34,809 nucleotides of DNA from Devosia sp. (GTDB lineage Bacteria; Pseudomonadota; Alphaproteobacteria; Rhizobiales; Devosiaceae). Made by a program: the position numbers and the translations under genes. The stretch covers positions 1 to 34,809 of the forward strand of contig NZ_JAUYGL010000214.1 in NCBI RefSeq assembly GCF_030689745.1. The letters are read 5' to 3'. The first letter of the stretch is position 1; every line of letters begins with the position of its first letter. Of the stretch, positions 32,321-34,809 are shown in pieces. Under the pieces are notes generated by a model. The model saw only the letters and a program-made list of their open reading frames with translations. It had not been told where the DNA came from and ran no database searches.

Positions 32321-33892
32321 TTATTCCCACTCAATGGTGCCGGGCGGCTTGCTGGTCACGTCATAAACGACGCGGTTGATGCCGCGAACCTCGTTGATGA
32401 TGCGGGTGGCGGTCTTGCCGAGGAAGTTCATGTCGAACTGGTAGAAATCGGCCGTCATGCCATCGACCGAGGTCACGGCGCGCAGGGCGCAGACGAACTC
32501 ATAGGTGCGGCCATCGCCCATGACGCCGACGGTCTGGACCGGCAGCAGCACGGCAAAGGCCTGCCAGATCTTGTCGTACTGGCCGGACTTGCGGATTTCA
32601 TCGAGATAGATGGCGTCAGCCTGACGCAGGATGTCGAGCTTTTCGGGCGTGATGCCGCCGGGGCAGCGAATGGCCAGACCCGGACCGGGGAATGGGTGGC
32701 GGCCAATGAAGCTCTCGGGCAGGCCCAGTTCACGGCCCAGCACGCGGACTTCGTCCTTGAACAGCTCGCGCAGCGGCTCGACGAGCTGCATGTTCATGCG
32801 CTCGGGCAGACCGCCCACATTGTGGTGGCTCTTGATGGTGACCGAAGGACCGCCGGTGAACGAGACGGATTCGATAACGTCGGGATAGAGCGTGCCCTGG
32901 GCAAGGAACTCGGCGCCGCCGAGTTTTTTGGCTTCTTCCTCGAAGGTCTCGATGAACAGCCGGCCAATGATCTTGCGCTTGGTCTCGGGGTCGGAGACGC
33001 CATCGAGCTCGCGCAGGAAGACCTTGGAAACATCGACGTGGACGAGCGGGATATTGTACTCGTCGCGGAACATGGTGACGACCTGTTCGCTCTCATTGAG
33101 GCGCATCAGACCGTGGTCGACATAGATGCAGGTGAGCTGGTCGCCAATGGCCTCGTGGATCAGCACGGCAGCCACCGAGGAATCGACGCCGCCCGAGAGG
33201 CCGCAAATGACCTTGCCGGTGCCGACCTGCTCACGGATCTTCTCGATCATCCTGGCGCGATAGGCTGCCATGGTCCAGCTCGAGGCGATGCCGCAGATCT
33301 GGTGCACGAAATTGGCATAGAGCCTGGCCCCATCGGGGGTGTGCACCACTTCGGGGTGGAACTGCACGGCCCAGATGCGACGGGCTTCGTCGGCGATCAT
33401 GGCGAAGGGGGCGTTTGCGGAGGTGCCGACGACTTCAAAGCCCTCGGGCAAGGCCACGACGCGGTCGCCATGGCTCATCCAGACCTGATGCTCGCTGCCC
33501 AGATCCCAGACGCCGTCAGTCAGGGCCGAGGCCTTTTCAACCTTGACTTCGGCACGACCGAATTCGCGATGATGGCCGGCTTCGACCTTGCCGCCCAGCG
33601 CCATGCACAGGGCCTGTTGGCCATAGCAGATGCCCAGGATGGGGACACCGGCATTCAGAATGGCCGGATCGATGGTCGGGGCGTTTTCATCAAGGGTTGA
33701 GGCAGGCCCACCCGAGAGCACCACACCGCTAGGCTGCAGGGCGGCCATGGCGGCGCCGGCGCTCTGGAAAGGATGGATTTCGCAATACACCCCCGTCTCG
33801 CGAATACGGCGCGCGATCAACTGGGTGACTTGCGATCCGAAGTCGACGATCAGGATCGATTGCGGGTGGTCGGCGGTGTCTGGGCTTTGCAT
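32321..33892 (-). CDS. guaA: GMP synthase (glutamine-hydrolysing)
   Basis: The 523-residue product aminates XMP to GMP using glutamine and ATP. The class I glutaminase domain begins at [17 protein letters not shown]. It has the triad C89 (GICYGQQ), H179 and E181 (QFHPEV). The ATP pyrophosphatase loop SGGVDSS is at 233-239. The dimerisation domain contains [12 protein letters not shown], and the protein ends [11 protein letters not shown] as is standard. The gene is complete and of normal length. It works upstream of gmk, also in this window. It lies 85 bp after tspO on the same strand. Confidence 0.97.
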   Translation of the reverse strand: MQSPDTADHPQSILIVDFGSQVTQLIARRIRETGVYCEIHPFQSAGAAMAALQPSGVVLSGGPASTLDENAPTIDPAILNAGVPILGICYGQQALCMALGGKVEAGHHREFGRAEVKVEKASALTDGVWDLGSEHQVWMSHGDRVVALPEGFEVVGTSANAPFAMIADEARRIWAVQFHPEVVHTPDGARLYANFVHQICGIASSWTMAAYRARMIEKIREQVGTGKVICGLSGGVDSSVAAVLIHEAIGDQLTCIYVDHGLMRLNESEQVVTMFRDEYNIPLVHVDVSKVFLRELDGVSDPETKRKIIGRLFIETFEEEAKKLGGAEFLAQGTLYPDVIESVSFTGGPSVTIKSHHNVGGLPERMNMQLVEPLRELFKDEVRVLGRELGLPESFIGRHPFPGPGLAIRCPGGITPEKLDILRQADAIYLDEIRKSGQYDKIWQAFAVLLPVQTVGVMGDGRTYEFVCALRAVTSVDGMTADFYQFDMNFLGKTATRIINEVRGINRVVYDVTSKPPGTIEWE

Positions 33893-33977
33893 GGCGAGCC
33901 CTTAGCCGTGCTGGCGAGATTCCGCAAGATGGCAGCGTGCAGAGCACAGTTGCGCGCGCACGAAAAAGCCAGCCGCA

Positions 33978-34460
33978 CTAGTTGAGAATGGCGATGGAAA
34001 AATTGAGCAAGGTCGCAAAAGACACCCATGCCAGATAGGGGACGAAAAGCCATGCGGCGATTGTATCGGTTTTTCGCGCCACGAGGATAAACCCGATGAT
34101 CAGGCCGAGCATGACGATGATAATGGCAAAGGCGCCCCAGAGCAGGTGGGCAGTGAACCAGACGGGGGACCAGAGCCAGTTGGCCAGCATCTGGGCGACC
34201 CACAGGCCCATTGCCGGGCTGTTGGGCCGCGCCATCCAGATGCGCCAGCCGGCAATGGCGATCATGACGTAAAGGGTGGTCCAGACCGGGGCAAAGACCC
34301 AGCTGGGGGGATTGAACGGCGGCTTGGCAAGGTTTTCGAACCAGGTGCCCGGGGTGGACTGGGAACCGATGAAGCCACCGACGCCAATCACCACGACCAG
34401 GAAGACTGCCAAGGTCAGCCAACTGCGGGCGGAGCGGTAGTCAATGGTGGTGGTGGTCAT
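33978..34460 (-). CDS. tspO: TspO/MBR family tryptophan-rich sensory protein
   Basis: The 160-residue product is a five-helix membrane protein of the TspO/translocator family, which binds porphyrins and in Rhodobacter modulates pigment genes. The signature KPPFNPPSWVFAPVWTTLY (about residues 46-64) is complete. Tryptophans are concentrated in helices 2-4 (AGWRIWMA, ANWLWSPVWF). The C-terminal AAWLFVPYLAWVSFATLLN helix is conserved. The ATG at 34458-34460 is chosen; a reading 36 codons longer has no similarity in its extension. Outer-membrane versus inner-membrane location cannot be told from the sequence. It sits between rsmB and guaA. Confidence 0.92.
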   Translation of the reverse strand: MTTTTIDYRSARSWLTLAVFLVVVIGVGGFIGSQSTPGTWFENLAKPPFNPPSWVFAPVWTTLYVMIAIAGWRIWMARPNSPAMGLWVAQMLANWLWSPVWFTAHLLWGAFAIIIVMLGLIIGFILVARKTDTIAAWLFVPYLAWVSFATLLNFSIAILN

Positions 34461-34530
34461 GGCGTGCGGCTCCGCAAACGTACAGCTCAACCGGTAACGC
34501 GCCGGGGCGCCGATTGGTTCACCGGGGCGA

Positions 34531-34809
34531 TCAAGGTGTCCGGCGCAGGGCGTTGAGATAAAAGCCATCGGTGCCGGTCAGGCGGGGGGTCAGCGCAATG
34601 CCGGCGCCGGCAGTGGCGACACCCGCGGGCGCCCCGGTGCCGAAGGCAGATTGCCAGAGCGACTGCGGATCGAGCGAGGCAAATTCGGGATTGGCGGCGA
34701 GGAAGGCGGTGACCTGGTCGTCATTTTCTTCGGGCAGGATGGAGCAGGTGATGTAGATCAGCGTGCCATCGGGCTTGAGGAAGCGCCGGGCGTCCGCCAG
34801 GATGGCGGC
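34531..34809 (-). CDS. rsmB: RsmB-family rRNA (cytosine-C5) methyltransferase, C-terminal part
   Basis: Only the last 92 codons are inside the window; the 5' part continues beyond the right edge. The visible segment begins [26 protein letters not shown] is motif VI of RNA m5C methyltransferases and holds the catalytic cysteine (visible residue 22). The ILPEEN segment follows. The protein ends [11 protein letters not shown], the usual end of RsmB/NOP2/Sun proteins (TDGFF...LRR). The assignment to RsmB rather than a paralogue is likely from its place near guaA in Hyphomicrobiales but cannot be proven from the fragment. A short inverted repeat (34499-34510) lies after the stop. Confidence 0.8.
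   Translation of the reverse strand, partial: AAILADARRFLKPDGTLIYITCSILPEENDDQVTAFLAANPEFASLDPQSLWQSAFGTGAPAGVATAGAGIALTPRLTGTDGFYLNALRRTP

Noticed and set aside
32306-33700. A 464-codon open reading frame on the + strand
   Set aside because: It is antisense to guaA and lacks any family signature.
1-34809. CRISPR arrays, tRNA/rRNA genes, insertion sequences, prophage or defence genes
   Set aside because: Reading both strands I saw no spaced direct repeats, no tRNA-like cloverleaf with the usual conserved bases, no transposase or integrase motifs and no compositional break. This is a by-eye negative.

Overview
This 34.8-kb window is GC-rich chromosomal DNA made almost entirely of conserved housekeeping genes. 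The gene content and order point to an alphaproteobacterium of the order Hyphomicrobiales (Rhizobiales): lptF-lptG-lptD-surA-pdxA-rsmA, fabD-fabG-acpP-fabF-mltG-yicC-gmk, rpsF-rpsR-rplI, dnaB-alr-radA-cvpA-purF, and rsmB-tspO-guaA. A Devosia-like organism is my best guess, but genus-level placement rests on general recognition, not on a search. No tRNA, rRNA, CRISPR array, insertion sequence, integrase, toxin-antitoxin pair or phage gene was seen.

Layout. Positions 20-1470 carry a small cupin gene (DUF985) and a secreted putative metallopeptidase (DUF4344) on the + strand. Positions 1463-4135 carry yitT, holC and pepA on the - strand. Positions 4344-11685 form a + strand run for outer-membrane biogenesis (lptF, lptG, lptD, a SurA-like chaperone), followed by pdxA and rsmA; many junctions are 4-nt overlaps. 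Positions 11706-18003 are read on the - strand, in transcription order fabD, fabG, acpP, fabF (fatty acid synthesis), mltG (peptidoglycan chain termination), yicC and gmk. Positions 18327-28450 are read on the + strand: ribosomal proteins S6, S18 and L9 with a strong terminator, then dnaB, alr, a DUF1697 gene, radA, cvpA, purF, a short-chain dehydrogenase and a GNAT acetyltransferase. Positions 28447-34809 are read on the - strand, in transcription order the 3' end of rsmB, then tspO, guaA, a TPR protein, der and a CBS-domain membrane protein.

How the genes work together. The left half concerns envelope assembly: LptFG power lipopolysaccharide transport to LptD, a SurA-like chaperone helps outer-membrane proteins, the fab genes make acyl chains, MltG ends glycan strands, and Alr supplies D-alanine. 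The right half concerns translation (S6, S18, L9, RsmA, RsmB, Der), replication and repair (DnaB, HolC, RadA) and purine synthesis (PurF, GuaA, Gmk).

I found no previously undescribed multi-gene system, and I regard this as an ordinary core region. The points most worth a second look are regulatory: a direct repeat matching the alphaproteobacterial LexA box upstream of radA; a CtrA-like TTAA pair and two tandem GANTC (CcrM) sites upstream of dnaB; foldable RNA elements in the rpsF operon; and an LptD whose mature form has only one cysteine pair. All promoter, operator and RNA-structure calls were made by eye and are tentative.
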